Below are positions 1 through 8,085 of a stretch of 64,000 nt of DNA, in pieces. The DNA is from Paenibacillus sp. FSL H7-0737. GTDB taxonomy: Bacteria; Bacillota; Bacilli; Paenibacillales; Paenibacillaceae. The notes beneath the pieces were generated by a model. That model was not told the origin of the DNA. It searched no databases and worked only from the letters and a program-made list of their open reading frames with translations. The stretch is from assembly GCF_000758545.1 (NCBI RefSeq), contig NZ_CP009279.1, positions 2,976,001-3,040,000 of the forward strand. The letters run 5' to 3'. Within the stretch, counting starts at the first letter, position 1; every line of letters begins with the position of its first letter. The translations under genes and the position numbers were made by a program.

Positions 1-943
1 AGCCAAGTCCCTAACTAAAGAATATGATAACGGACGCGGTTGTCGAAATGTAAGTATTACTGTAGGGAAAGGGGAAGCCTTTGGCTTCCTCGGCCCTAAC
101 GGTGCAGGTAAAAGCACCTTTGTAAAAATGCTTGTAGGTCTTATTCATCCATCAAGTGGCAGTGGAACTCTGTTCGGGCATAAGATTGGTTCGCTAGAAG
201 CTAAATCACTAATCGGTTATTTACCCGAATTGTATCGTTATCAGGAATGGCTAACGGGTGAGGAGGTAGTGAGGCTGCATGCAAGACTATGCGGAATGCA
301 GCGGTCTGTGGCAGATAAGAGAATTCCACAACTTCTTGATGAGGTTGGAATTGGTAAGCGCGGACGTGACCGAGTGAAGCATTACTCTAAGGGAATGCAG
401 CAAAGACTGGGTTTAGCTTGTGCACTTGTTAATGAGCCGGCTATCGTATTTTTGGATGAGCCCTCATCGGCACTAGATCCAATCGGACGTCAGGAAGTCA
501 GGCGTATATTACAGAATCTAAAAGAAAAAGGGGTTACGATATTTCTAAACTCTCATCTGTTAGAGGATGTTGAAGTACTTTGCGACCGAATGGCGCTACT
601 TAATAACGGAGTTATTCTCCGGCATGGTAAAGTGTCCGAGGTGTTAAACAAGCGTATGAGCTGGCGATTTAAAGTAGGCGGCTTTGCGCCTATTTTATTG
701 TCGTGGCTAAAAGATCAGACAGGCTTGCAGATCCGGGTGTCTTCCCATACCGAAGAATCCATAGACAGTAGTAGGGTTTGGTTGGAAGCGGAGCTGGAAA
801 GTGAAGAGCAGGTGGGTTGGCTGAATACACTGATTATAGAACAAGGGATGACCTTATATGAAGTTTCACATCAGCAAGAACGTCTGGAAGAGTGGTTTAT
901 GAATGCTGTATCAGGACTAAGCCACAGAGGTGAACACGAATGA
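1..943 (+). CDS. ABC transporter ATP-binding protein, 5' end outside window
   Basis: Nucleotide-binding subunit of an ABC-2 type exporter. The open frame runs in from the window edge at base 2, so the ATG at 128 is internal: the Walker A motif GPNGAGKST lies upstream of it, at about residues 31-39 of the visible part. The ABC signature (YSKGMQQRLG), Walker B (AIVFLDEPSSALDP) and switch histidine (LNSHLLEDVE) follow in normal order, then a C-terminal extension of about 100 residues as in CcmA/NatA/BcrA-like exporters. The stop overlaps the ATG of the permease gene by 4 bases, so the two are translationally coupled and form one transporter. The substrate cannot be read from the sequence; drugs, peptides or membrane-targeted functions are typical for this class. 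Confidence 0.9.
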   Translation, partial: AKSLTKEYDNGRGCRNVSITVGKGEAFGFLGPNGAGKSTFVKMLVGLIHPSSGSGTLFGHKIGSLEAKSLIGYLPELYRYQEWLTGEEVVRLHARLCGMQRSVADKRIPQLLDEVGIGKRGRDRVKHYSKGMQQRLGLACALVNEPAIVFLDEPSSALDPIGRQEVRRILQNLKEKGVTIFLNSHLLEDVEVLCDRMALLNNGVILRHGKVSEVLNKRMSWRFKVGGFAPILLSWLKDQTGLQIRVSSHTEESIDSSRVWLEAELESEEQVGWLNTLIIEQGMTLYEVSHQQERLEEWFMNAVSGLSHRGEHE

Positions 944-1824
944 GAATTATAATGGGTATGACCTGGAAAGAACTGATGCGCAAAAGAGTAATGGTGCTGA
1001 CATTAATTATGACCGTGGTCTTTCTTATTGGGTTTTGGTTTATTGCGGGTACGATCGGGCAAAGTTCTATGTCTCACGGATCGAGTTTTCCTAGCGGAGA
1101 AGAACTCCTTATTCGTTTTACAAATGGTTTATTTATTTTATCGTTTGGATTTTTCTTCGGAGCATTTGTAATTGCTTTTTTAGCAATTTTTAGTTCGTTT
1201 TCCGCCATTTCAGGTGAGGCAGAGCAGGGAGTGATGCAAGCCTTGCTTCCAAGACCAATTCCACGCTGGAAATGGTACGCAGGTCGCTGGCTTGGTTATG
1301 TAACTCTAGGAATAGGTTATGCACTTATTTTATTTGTTTCTATATTGCTAATTACGCAAGCCCATACCGCAATTCCAAGAGATGGATTAGCGTTATTTAA
1401 ATCATTTTTGCTCTTTTCTTCCATCGTACCGTTGCTAATAACTGTTTCTATGCTGGGTTCAGGATTCTTCTCAGCCCTTGGGAATGGAGTCTTTATGACG
1501 ATGCTTTATGGAGCAGGATGGCTAGGAGGAATGATTGACAAGGTAAGTAGTTCTTTATTATCTAAGCCCGAAGCACTCAGCACTCTAAATAATATGACGG
1601 GTATAATGTCCTTACTTATGCCTGTAGATGGGTTACAGCGCAGAATGACTGCTGAACTGTTTAGTATTAACGAAATGAACGGAATGTTTAACGCTTCCAA
1701 TAGTCTGTTTGGGTTAGATAACTTCACCTCAGTCCCATCTAATTCATTTATCGTCTATGCGATCTTCTATACACTAATCGCGTTCTTAATCGGATTGTAT
1801 CGTTTTCAACGGAAGGATCTATAG
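940..1824 (+). CDS. ABC-2 type transporter permease
   Basis: Membrane subunit partnering the upstream ATPase. The 294-residue protein has about six hydrophobic segments, starting with one at residues 18-38 and followed by a large outward loop. The sequence around residues 90-115 (ISGEAEQGVMQALLPRPIPR) matches the cytoplasmic coupling segment conserved in ABC-2/NosY-like permeases, where the E-x-G-T/V-M-x-x-L-L pattern precedes arginines. It starts at ATGA overlapping the ATPase stop. A hairpin follows at 1856-1892. The substrate is unknown. Confidence 0.85.
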   Translation: MRIIMGMTWKELMRKRVMVLTLIMTVVFLIGFWFIAGTIGQSSMSHGSSFPSGEELLIRFTNGLFILSFGFFFGAFVIAFLAIFSSFSAISGEAEQGVMQALLPRPIPRWKWYAGRWLGYVTLGIGYALILFVSILLITQAHTAIPRDGLALFKSFLLFSSIVPLLITVSMLGSGFFSALGNGVFMTMLYGAGWLGGMIDKVSSSLLSKPEALSTLNNMTGIMSLLMPVDGLQRRMTAELFSINEMNGMFNASNSLFGLDNFTSVPSNSFIVYAIFYTLIAFLIGLYRFQRKDL

Positions 1825-1855
1825 CAGTTTAACAATATATCGAAGAACTTAAAAT

Positions 1856-1892
1856 GCCCTTTTTGTTGCCGGATTTACGGAACAAAAAGGGC
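1856..1892. terminator. Hairpin between convergent genes, candidate bidirectional terminator
   Basis: Arms GCCCTTTTTGTT (1856-1867) and AACAAAAAGGGC (1881-1892) pair perfectly over 12 bp with a 13-nt loop. It lies between the end of the ABC permease and the end of the convergent HxlR gene. The U-tract is weak on the plus side; on the minus side a TTTT follows the stem after two bases. Confidence 0.6.
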
Positions 1893-1915
1893 TCTTCAAG
1901 TTAGTATAAGTCGGA

Positions 1916-2242
1916 TTAATTTGTAACACCAAGCTCAATCCAGTCTGTAGACCAATTTCCAATTTCACCAAGTATAGGAGCCAACGCGGTTCCTTTTGGA
2001 GTAAGGGAGTACTCAATGCGTACTGGCATTTCTGGATATACGGTTCGCTCAATAATACCTTCGATTTCCATTTCTTTTAATCGGTCAGATAACACTTTAC
2101 CACTTAGATTGGACAGACAGCTTTCTATTTCGCCAAAACGACGTGGACCTGGCATAAGCACGAAAACGATCAGCGCGACCCAACGTTTACTTAGCAAGTC
2201 TACCGCTTTTTCAAAGCGAGGACACATGTTGAAATCATTCAT
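1916..2242 (-). CDS. HxlR/MarR-like winged-helix regulator
   Basis: A 108-residue DNA-binding protein of the HxlR family. It has the family's CP-x-F-x-x-A-x-x-L-L-S-K-R-W start (residues 7-22), a LPGPRRF-type helix junction (MPGPRRFGEIE), the recognition helix NLSGKVLSDRLKEME and a wing (VEYSLTPKG variant RIEYSLTPKGTAL). HxlR proteins usually repress a neighbouring detoxification or redox gene and respond to thiol or carbonyl stress. The start ATG follows a GAGGTGAT ribosome binding site. It is divergent from the GTP cyclohydrolase II gene, and a palindrome sits inside its own promoter (2311-2328), so autoregulation and control of the neighbour are likely. Confidence 0.9.
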   Translation of the reverse strand: MNDFNMCPRFEKAVDLLSKRWVALIVFVLMPGPRRFGEIESCLSNLSGKVLSDRLKEMEIEGIIERTVYPEMPVRIEYSLTPKGTALAPILGEIGNWSTDWIELGVTN

Positions 2243-2307
2243 AATATCACCTCGACATTCATTATATCATAAACTTACATAAAGTAATTATAAATATTTA
2301 AAGATAT

Positions 2308-2335
2308 ATTATAACTTGACGAAGTTATATTACAA
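2308..2335 (-). promoter_or_regulatory. HxlR gene promoter with embedded palindromic operator
   Basis: On the minus strand TTGTAA (2335-2330) and TATAAT (2313-2308) are separated by 16 bases. Between them, and touching the -10 box, lies ATAACTT-GACG-AAGTTAT (2311-2328), a 7-bp perfect inverted repeat with a 4-base centre. A dimeric HxlR protein bound there would block its own promoter. The same site overlaps a possible plus-strand TTGACG (2316-2321) facing the cyclohydrolase gene. Confidence 0.6.
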
Positions 2336-2390
2336 TGATAAACTTACTTACAAATAGTTACTTATATTTTAACTAATATTCGATCCTTAT

Positions 2391-2408
2391 GTATAGCTAT
2401 AGCTATAC
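2391..2408. promoter_or_regulatory. 18-bp perfect palindrome in the 5' region of the cyclohydrolase gene
   Basis: GTATAGCTATAGCTATAC is identical to its reverse complement and ends 12 bases before the AGGAAGGTG ribosome binding site (2421-2429). Position and symmetry fit an operator; an mRNA hairpin that affects the ribosome binding site is an alternative. Confidence 0.45.
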
Positions 2409-2435
2409 CAGATGAAATTGAGGAAGGTGTTACAC

Positions 2436-3215
2436 ATGACAAAACCAGATATTATTTCTATCCTACAAAATAAAATTACTCGGATTCCTTTAGAAAACAG
2501 TACAAATATATTAGTTGGACCGATTACTTTACCCGTGAATTTAGACGGAGAGACTGTTACTTTTAAATGGTACAACTGGCTGAACACTACGGATGCAGAG
2601 CTTCTTGGTGATAATAGTGAAGCAACAGCCGCTTTGATTTCAAAGTTACCATCCATGAGCCTCGCAGATGGTCAGCAATCCAGTGTTTTAGTATATGGTG
2701 ATTTCGAAGGCTCAGATGAAGCATTGATTCGGATGCACAGCATTTGTCATACCGGCGATATTTTTGGCAGCAAACGTTGTGATTGTGGCTTCCAACTGCA
2801 TCAGTCCATGAAAATGATTGTCGAACACGGTTCAGGTGCGTTATTCTATCTTGCTAACCATGAGGGTAGAGGCATTGGACTGTTTAGCAAATCTTTAGCG
2901 TATCTTTTACAAGAAGAAGGATACGATACAGTTGAGGCTAATTTAGAACTGGGTTTTTCTGATGATTCAAGAAATTATGAAGAAGCGATCAGCGTTCTAC
3001 AACAGCTACGTCAAAAACCAGTCACGTTAATTACTAACAATCCGAAGAAACTGGAAGCTCTCAAGACTGCAGGTATGAATGCTGTGAAAAGAGTAGCGCT
3101 GTGGGGAGATGTATCTTCTTTTAACGAGAAATACTTACGCACCAAAGTGGCTCGTTCAGGACATTTAGAGGCAGTGAAAGAAGGGAATCCAATTGTAGGA
3201 AGACTGGCTAAGTAA
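2436..3215 (+). CDS. ribA: Stand-alone GTP cyclohydrolase II
   Basis: Opens GTP to 2,5-diamino-6-ribosylamino-pyrimidinone phosphate, formate and pyrophosphate, the first step of riboflavin synthesis. The 259-residue protein carries the three zinc cysteines in HSICHTGDIFGSKRCDCGFQL, the EGRGIGL loop, the tyrosine of GYDTVEAN, the arginine of DDSRNY and the ITNNPKK segment, all as in E. coli RibA. It lacks the N-terminal DHBP synthase domain of the usual Bacillus RibBA and is not next to other rib genes. There is no FMN riboswitch upstream. Stand-alone RibA copies can serve secondary pathways such as flavin or deazapurine-type compounds. The start at 2436 is chosen because AGGAAGGTG (2421-2429) precedes it; an earlier in-frame ATG at 2412 has no such site. 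Divergent HxlR suggests inducible expression. Confidence 0.88.
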   Translation: MTKPDIISILQNKITRIPLENSTNILVGPITLPVNLDGETVTFKWYNWLNTTDAELLGDNSEATAALISKLPSMSLADGQQSSVLVYGDFEGSDEALIRMHSICHTGDIFGSKRCDCGFQLHQSMKMIVEHGSGALFYLANHEGRGIGLFSKSLAYLLQEEGYDTVEANLELGFSDDSRNYEEAISVLQQLRQKPVTLITNNPKKLEALKTAGMNAVKRVALWGDVSSFNEKYLRTKVARSGHLEAVKEGNPIVGRLAK

Positions 3216-3216
3216 A

Positions 3217-3248
3217 AATTGAGGTAGTGCTTTTGCACTTCTTCAATT
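3217..3248. terminator. Hairpin after the cyclohydrolase gene, weak terminator
   Basis: AATTGAGGTAGTGC (3217-3230) pairs with GCACTTCTTCAATT (3235-3248) over 14 positions with one mismatch and a TTTT loop. There is no U-tract on the plus side, so termination is doubtful; it may be an mRNA 3'-end stabiliser. Confidence 0.35.
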
Positions 3249-3293
3249 ATAATGGGTTACTGGAACCCAACTTTAAGCTTAGTGAGGTACAAT

Positions 3294-4349
3294 ATGACTG
3301 CTATTCAAGTACAAGACTTACGCAAAACATTCAAAGTACAAAAAAACCGCGAAGGTCTCAAAGGGGCCTTCGCTGATTTGTTTAAAAGGGAGTATACGGA
3401 AGTAACTGCCGTGAAGGATATTTCCTTTTCCATTCCCGAAGGTGAGATTTGTGGTTACATCGGCGAGAACGGTGCCGGGAAATCAACCACGATCAAAATG
3501 CTCACGGGTATTCTCGTACCAACTTCAGGAAATCTTACGGTGGGTGGTTATGTTCCTTATTTGGAGCGCGAGAAATTTGTGAAGAATATAGGTGTGGTGT
3601 TCGGGCAACGCAGCCAGCTATGGTGGGACATTGGGGTCATTGAATCCTTCCAGCTGCTGCGCAAGGTATACCGGGTATCTGAACAAGACTTCAAGAAACG
3701 GCTGGATGAATTAGTCGAACGATTGCAGTTGCAAGAACTACTGAATCGTCCTGTTCGTAAGCTCAGTCTCGGTCAGCGGATGCGTTGTGAATTAGTCGCA
3801 GCATTACTTCATAACCCTTCGATTGTATTTCTGGACGAGCCAACCATTGGTTTAGATATTGTGGTGAAGTCAGAGATCCGTGAATTCCTTAAAGATATGA
3901 ACCGTGAGCATGGAACAACCATACTATTGACTACACATGATCTGCAAGATATTGAAGCCCTTTGCTCGCGGGTGATTATGCTTGACGATGGTCGAATTAT
4001 TTATGACGGCGGCCTAGAAGATCTGAAACAGCGCTGGGGAACCGGACGTGAAGTTCAATTTCAATTCGGAAATGCAACGAAACGGCAATTGCTTGAGCTT
4101 TGGACTGAAGGGATGCCGGTTACTTGGTCTGCAGACAACGATCTTGGAGCATCGGTTTGGATACCGCTGGATATAAATGTATCCGATGTTTTGGGACGGG
4201 TAGTAGGGAAAGCCGACATTACTGATATCAAAATCATTGAGACGAATACGGACGATATTGTTCGCAGTATTTATCAATCCGGGTCTGCGGATAAACCAGA
4301 GAAACAAGCTGCCGCTCTGAAGGATGAAAGAGAGGCTTTACATGTCTGA
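3294..4349 (+). CDS. ABC transporter ATP-binding protein (viologen-exporter-like family)
   Basis: ATPase of a three-gene exporter. The 351-residue protein has Walker A (GENGAGKST, about 57-65), a Q-loop (VFGQRSQLWW), the signature LSLGQRMR, Walker B (SIVFLDEPTIGLD) and the switch histidine (LLTTHDLQDIE). The N-terminal LKGAFADLFKREY insertion before Walker A and the QRSQLWWD Q-loop are typical of the subfamily that pairs with PF06182 permeases, whose cyanobacterial members export methyl viologen. The start at 3294 follows GTGAGG with normal spacing; the longer in-frame ATG at 3252 lies in the preceding hairpin region. The stop overlaps the next gene's start by 8 bases. Confidence 0.9.
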   Translation: MTAIQVQDLRKTFKVQKNREGLKGAFADLFKREYTEVTAVKDISFSIPEGEICGYIGENGAGKSTTIKMLTGILVPTSGNLTVGGYVPYLEREKFVKNIGVVFGQRSQLWWDIGVIESFQLLRKVYRVSEQDFKKRLDELVERLQLQELLNRPVRKLSLGQRMRCELVAALLHNPSIVFLDEPTIGLDIVVKSEIREFLKDMNREHGTTILLTTHDLQDIEALCSRVIMLDDGRIIYDGGLEDLKQRWGTGREVQFQFGNATKRQLLELWTEGMPVTWSADNDLGASVWIPLDINVSDVLGRVVGKADITDIKIIETNTDDIVRSIYQSGSADKPEKQAAALKDEREALHV

Positions 4350-5226
4350 TAAGCTTAATGCTGCAACAGCTATGTCTTCGTCCTCAGGAGGTTCGTCTTC
4401 AGGTGGTCCTCCAGATAATAGTCGTAGATTACTGTTTGGGGCGTACTTAGATTTTATACGGATCCGGTTCCTTACCATGCTTGCTTATCGGATTAACTAC
4501 TACTCAGGTATTCTTATCTATTCACTGAATATTGGGGTTAACTATTTCACTTGGATGGCCATCTATGGTAATGGGGATTCATTGGGTGGCTTTACTGCAA
4601 CGCAAATGACATCATATGTTGCTGTGTCGTGGATGGCTCGAGCCTTTTATTTTAATAATCTAGATCGTGAGATCTCTACGGATATACGAGACGGAAGTAT
4701 CGCTATCCAGTTTATAAGGCCTTATAACTATGTCTTAGTCAAAATGATGCAAGGACTCGGAGAGGGAATGTTCCGCTTCCTCTTGTTTATGATTCCGGGT
4801 ATGGCTATAGCGATGTTGTTGTTCCCGGTTCAATTACCGACAGCACCATCTGCTTGGGCGGGTTTTCTTGTAATGCTCTTTTTCAGCTTTTTGATTAATT
4901 CACAGATCAATATTATTACTGGGCTCTCGGCTTTCTTTGTTGAGAATAATGAGGGCATGATGCGTATGAAGCGGGTAATTGTTGATCTGTTCTCTGGTCT
5001 GATCGTGCCGATCAGTCTGTTTCCTGACTGGCTATCTTCTATACTTAAGGTGCTGCCGTTTCAGGCGATTACTTACTTGCCAGGTTCTGTATTTACAGGA
5101 CGGGTGCAAGGGGTTGGGATTTGGAATGTACTAGGGATACAGATCGTTTGGTTCCTGGCATTACTGATTCCAATTGTCTGGTTATATCATGCGGCGCGGC
5201 AGCGTCTCTTCGTGCAGGGAGGTTGA
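4342..5226 (+). CDS. ABC-2 family permease 1 (PF06182-like)
   Basis: First membrane subunit of the exporter, 294 residues. After a low-complexity Ser/Gly stretch at residues 7-22 come about six membrane segments. The pattern RPYNYVLVKMMQGLGEG matches the conserved RP-x-N segment of ABC2_membrane_6 permeases. The start is placed at 4342, after GAGAGG, inside the end of the ATPase gene (8-base overlap); an upstream in-frame ATG at 4324 would need an unrelated site. It is followed 6 bases later by a second permease of the same family, so the transporter is probably a heterodimer of permeases with an ATPase dimer. Confidence 0.85.
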   Translation: MSDKLNAATAMSSSSGGSSSGGPPDNSRRLLFGAYLDFIRIRFLTMLAYRINYYSGILIYSLNIGVNYFTWMAIYGNGDSLGGFTATQMTSYVAVSWMARAFYFNNLDREISTDIRDGSIAIQFIRPYNYVLVKMMQGLGEGMFRFLLFMIPGMAIAMLLFPVQLPTAPSAWAGFLVMLFFSFLINSQINIITGLSAFFVENNEGMMRMKRVIVDLFSGLIVPISLFPDWLSSILKVLPFQAITYLPGSVFTGRVQGVGIWNVLGIQIVWFLALLIPIVWLYHAARQRLFVQGG

Positions 5227-5232
5227 GGAAAC

Positions 5233-6018
5233 GTGTATTACCTTGGATTATTAATTGAATACATTAAAAACTATATGAAGTCCCGGCTCACCTATCGCGC
5301 CGATTTTTGGGTAGAGGTCATATCAGATTTGCTCTTTCAGGCTACAAACTTTATCTTTATACTAGTAATTTTCATGCATACGGATAGCCTTGGCGGCTGG
5401 AATCAGAACGAAGTAGTGTTCGTCTATGGGTTCTTTATGGTGCCTTTTGGGGTGTTTAGTTGTTTTGTGAATCTATGGGGATTTAGTGAGCGTTATATCG
5501 TCAAAGGTGAGATGGACCGTATTTTGACACGTCCGGCGCATAATCTGTTCCAGATCTTCTTGGAAAATGTTGATCCACCAGCACTAATGGGCTCATTCAT
5601 AGGTATTATTATTATGGCCATCAGTGGTAGTAATCTGGGTCTTCCCTTTGAATGGTGGACGATACCGGCTCTGATCATTCTTACATTAAGTGCCGTCGCC
5701 ATCTATACTGGGATTTATACAACATTGACTTCATTGTCTTTCTATTCTGATGCACCAACGGGTATTCTTCCTCTAATGTACAATATTCAGACCTATGGCC
5801 GTTATCCGGTAACGATTTACAATCGTGCTATTCAGGTACTTCTAACTTGGATTATCCCGTTTGCATTCGTCGGAGTTTATCCAGCAGCGCTCTTCCTGCA
5901 GCGTGAAGAAATGACGAGCCTGGCGCTGATGACACCTGTTGTAGGTGCGATATTCCTTGGGATTGGTCTGTTAGCTTGGAGTTATGGGGTTAGAAGATAT
6001 AAGGGCGCGGGATCTTAA
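5233..6018 (+). CDS. ABC-2 family permease 2 (PF06182-like)
   Basis: Second membrane subunit, 261 residues with about six membrane segments. It shares with its neighbour the layout of an N-terminal segment (YIKNYMKSRLTYRADFW), the DRILTRPAHNLFQIFLE coupling loop and the C-terminal GVRRYKGAGS tail typical of these permeases. GTG start 5-8 bases after TTGAGGAA. Last gene of the operon; a strong UUCG-loop terminator follows at 6048-6073. Confidence 0.87.
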   Translation: MYYLGLLIEYIKNYMKSRLTYRADFWVEVISDLLFQATNFIFILVIFMHTDSLGGWNQNEVVFVYGFFMVPFGVFSCFVNLWGFSERYIVKGEMDRILTRPAHNLFQIFLENVDPPALMGSFIGIIIMAISGSNLGLPFEWWTIPALIILTLSAVAIYTGIYTTLTSLSFYSDAPTGILPLMYNIQTYGRYPVTIYNRAIQVLLTWIIPFAFVGVYPAALFLQREEMTSLALMTPVVGAIFLGIGLLAWSYGVRRYKGAGS

Positions 6019-6047
6019 GCTAAGTTAGTGTCTTCTTAAGTTGGAAA

Positions 6048-6073
6048 GGCTACCTTCGGGTAGTCTTTTTTTT
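6048..6073 (+). terminator. Rho-independent terminator of the ABC operon
   Basis: GGCTACC (6048-6054) and GGTAGTC (6059-6065) form a 7-bp stem (one G-T pair) closed by a TTCG tetraloop and followed by eight T residues. Confidence 0.9.
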
Positions 6074-6132
6074 CACTCCTAATTCATGAATATGCTAAAA
6101 TCATTAATAACTACAATGGGGAGGAATCATAA

Positions 6133-6762
6133 ATGAATGTGTTAAATATTTTACCATCACCCGAAAACTTAAAAAAACTCATGAAAATACTTGCTTCTCT
6201 AAATATTGTCCTATGTCCAGAGGAATGGCTTCGCTATCATAGTTTTGTTTCTGAATTCGATAAGAATGTTTCCTTAGCATCGATTGACAATGGATCAGAT
6301 GATCATTTGTTTATTATTTTTTCACCTCAAGGAACGATAATTAAAGGATTTGATCATGAGTCAGAAGTAAGTCCATATGCGCGCGACGAACATGAAGTTT
6401 GGCCAGGAATCTATGAAGAAGTCCCGACCTCACTATTGTCTTTACTGGAAGATGAGGCGATAACAAAGGATGATGTTACTTTTTGTTTTTGGCGTGAAAA
6501 TAATGACTTGACGTGGCAAAAGGGGAAGGTAGAGATTCCAGCGGGGACAGAAGATGGTTCGGACTTTTTGCTAGGAACTATTTTCCGCACAGCTGAGGAT
6601 TTTGTGGAATTTGCCGAAGGTTATTTTGAACTCACACTCCCCTTAGAGGTTGTTGCACAAGTTTATGAGGGTGCAGCTATTACGAAAGAGATGATTAAAG
6701 CGTTAAATCCTGATGGTGATATTGAGAAAATCCTTCAGGAGTTAGCAAAGCTAGACTCTTAG
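6133..6762 (+). CDS. Hypothetical acidic cytosolic protein
   Basis: 209 residues, acidic, with no signal peptide or membrane segment and no family that I recognise. It opens with MNVLNILPSPENLKKLMKIL and has an E/D-rich middle (EDEAITKDDVTFCFWREN) and a C-terminal helix (EKILQELAKL). The arrangement of a short aromatic-rich globular domain (HLFIIFSPQGTIIKGFDHES) is reminiscent of SUKH/immunity-like or DUF-type small Bacillus proteins, but this is only an impression. Good GGGGAGG ribosome binding site 8 bases ahead. Monocistronic, bracketed by terminators at 6048-6073 and 6806-6830. Confidence 0.75.
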   Translation: MNVLNILPSPENLKKLMKILASLNIVLCPEEWLRYHSFVSEFDKNVSLASIDNGSDDHLFIIFSPQGTIIKGFDHESEVSPYARDEHEVWPGIYEEVPTSLLSLLEDEAITKDDVTFCFWRENNDLTWQKGKVEIPAGTEDGSDFLLGTIFRTAEDFVEFAEGYFELTLPLEVVAQVYEGAAITKEMIKALNPDGDIEKILQELAKLDS

Positions 6763-6805
6763 GTAATTATCGATTTTGAAAACAAAGGGGGATGCGAAAT
6801 AAATG

Positions 6806-6830
6806 AAGGGCTGCCGATAGGCAGTCCTTT
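6806..6830 (+). terminator. Rho-independent terminator
   Basis: AAGGGCTGCC (6806-6815) pairs with GGCAGTCCTT (6820-6829) around a GATA loop; T-rich sequence (TTTATTTATT) follows. Confidence 0.8.
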
Positions 6831-7084
6831 ATTTATTGATCGGAAGTATTTCTTAATGAGGAGCGAAAATAGGAAATAAAAACAGATTACTTTCTCTTTA
6901 TCAAAGTTTTATTTACATATATCATTTTACTAAAGATACAAGTGAGAGGGATAAAACTTTACATAATTCAAGCGATCTTAATAACTCTCAAATCAATTTC
7001 GTGAGTGTGAGTTAGGTTCCAGAGTAGAGTATTTGGAGTGGAAATATTAAAATATTGTTTTTCAAAGAGGGGGCAGTTTATTAT
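6831..7084. other. AT-rich gene-free stretch upstream of the MraY paralogue
   Basis: Between the hypothetical gene (stop at 6762) and the next start at 7085, about 320 bases hold only the terminator 6806-6830 and then AT-rich DNA. TTTACATAATTC-like and TTAATAAC-like boxes occur around 6958-6990 and could be a promoter, but none is convincing. An in-frame TTG at 7055 precedes the chosen ATG at 7085 and lacks a ribosome binding site. I see no RNA gene or repeat. Confidence 0.4.
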
Positions 7085-8038
7085 ATGTTTGGAATTATGG
7101 CTATTTCCGGCCTGTCTTTTCTTCTAGTGGCGATATTTACGCCGTTGTTGATCTGGACACTGCACAGGCTGAGGCTAACGCAGCCAATTCGCTCCGAGTT
7201 ACCAGCGGATCATCAGGCCAAACGTGGTACACCGCTTATGGCAGGGTTGGTCCTGCTTATCGGGATAGCGATCTCGTTACAGTTTCATCCCGGACCTCTA
7301 ATGTTACTCTTATGCGTCACGTTTTTGTTGTTCAGCTCAGTCGGATTTCTCGATGATTTCAAAAAGGCTTTTTGGCAAAATCCGTCCGGCATCACCGGTC
7401 GCTCAAAACTAGTGTTACAATTTATTTTTACTGGAACCATTTTGTATATGTTGTTCCATTCGTTCGGCCTGACGAGCGATATTGGGTTATTTCAAGGGCA
7501 CTATTTGCAATTGCCTTTGTACCTTTATGTCGGAATCATTTTGCTGTTTGTGGTGGGCTCCGCAAATGCTATCAATTTTACGGACGGTCTTGATGGGCTA
7601 CTGATCAATGTAGCCATTCCAACGTATTTTTTCTTTTTTATGATTTCGGACAAACCTGAAGTGCAGACATTTTCCCTTGTCATGATCGGCTGTCTGCTTG
7701 GGCTTTTCCTTTATAATATTTATCCGGCAAGAGCTTTTATGGGCGATACAGGATCACTGGCGATCGGTGGCTCCCTTTCCATTTTAGCTGTCATAGAGAA
7801 GGTCGAGCTTTTGATTCCGATTTTGTTTTTCGTCTATTTTGCGGAGCAGTTGTCGGTCATATTACAAGTTTGGTACTATAAACGGAATAAGCTGCGGCTG
7901 TTCCGAATGGCTCCGATTCATTACCATTTCAGTTTAAAATACGGATGGAGCGAAAATAAAATCGTGATGATTTTCGGTTTCATTTCGTGGGTATCCGTAC
8001 TGATTTGCTGGTTAATTTGGAAATATCTTATGCACTAA
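7085..8038 (+). CDS. mraY: MraY-type phospho-MurNAc-pentapeptide transferase, orphan paralogue
   Basis: Integral membrane enzyme of the MraY/WecA superfamily, which transfers phospho-MurNAc-pentapeptide from UDP to undecaprenyl phosphate to make lipid I. The 317-residue protein has about ten membrane segments and the diagnostic motifs KRGTPLMAG, GFLDDFKK (paired aspartates), NFTDGLDGL, FMGDTGSLAIGG and the MraY-specific APIHYHFSLK loop near the C-terminus; the last one separates it from TagO/WecA. It stands alone, not in a division and cell wall cluster, so it is probably a second copy. Two oddities are SELPADHQ where MraY usually has a GP-x-x-H, and a tyrosine within the usual HHH. The start at 7085 has GAGGGGGC upstream; TTG at 7055 does not. 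Confidence 0.85.
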   Translation: MFGIMAISGLSFLLVAIFTPLLIWTLHRLRLTQPIRSELPADHQAKRGTPLMAGLVLLIGIAISLQFHPGPLMLLLCVTFLLFSSVGFLDDFKKAFWQNPSGITGRSKLVLQFIFTGTILYMLFHSFGLTSDIGLFQGHYLQLPLYLYVGIILLFVVGSANAINFTDGLDGLLINVAIPTYFFFFMISDKPEVQTFSLVMIGCLLGLFLYNIYPARAFMGDTGSLAIGGSLSILAVIEKVELLIPILFFVYFAEQLSVILQVWYYKRNKLRLFRMAPIHYHFSLKYGWSENKIVMIFGFISWVSVLICWLIWKYLMH

Positions 8039-8050
8039 ATTAATTTTACA

Positions 8051-8078
8051 TTTACAAATCTATAAAAGTAGATATAAT
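8051..8078 (+). promoter_or_regulatory. Promoter of the ArsR gene with operator between -35 and -10
   Basis: TTTACA (8051-8056), a 16-base spacer and TATAAT (8073-8078). The spacer holds ATCTA-TAAAAG-TAGAT (8058-8073), a 5-bp inverted repeat with a 6-base centre, placed as ArsR repressor sites usually are. The ATG at 8077 falls inside the -10 box, so transcription should start near 8084-8086, where the next in-frame ATG lies. Confidence 0.65.
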
Positions 8079-8085
8079 GAAATGC

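Noticed and set aside
128..943. ATG at 128 as start of the first ABC ATPase
   Set aside because: The Walker A motif and N-terminal strands are encoded upstream in the same frame, which runs in from the window edge.
2243..2435. FMN riboswitch ahead of the GTP cyclohydrolase II gene
   Set aside because: No conserved RFN-element blocks were visible; only palindromes and AT-rich promoter sequence.
3252..3293. Earlier ATG of the viologen-exporter-like ATPase
   Set aside because: It adds 14 residues unlike the family, encoded just after the hairpin, and lacks a ribosome binding site; 3294 fits better.
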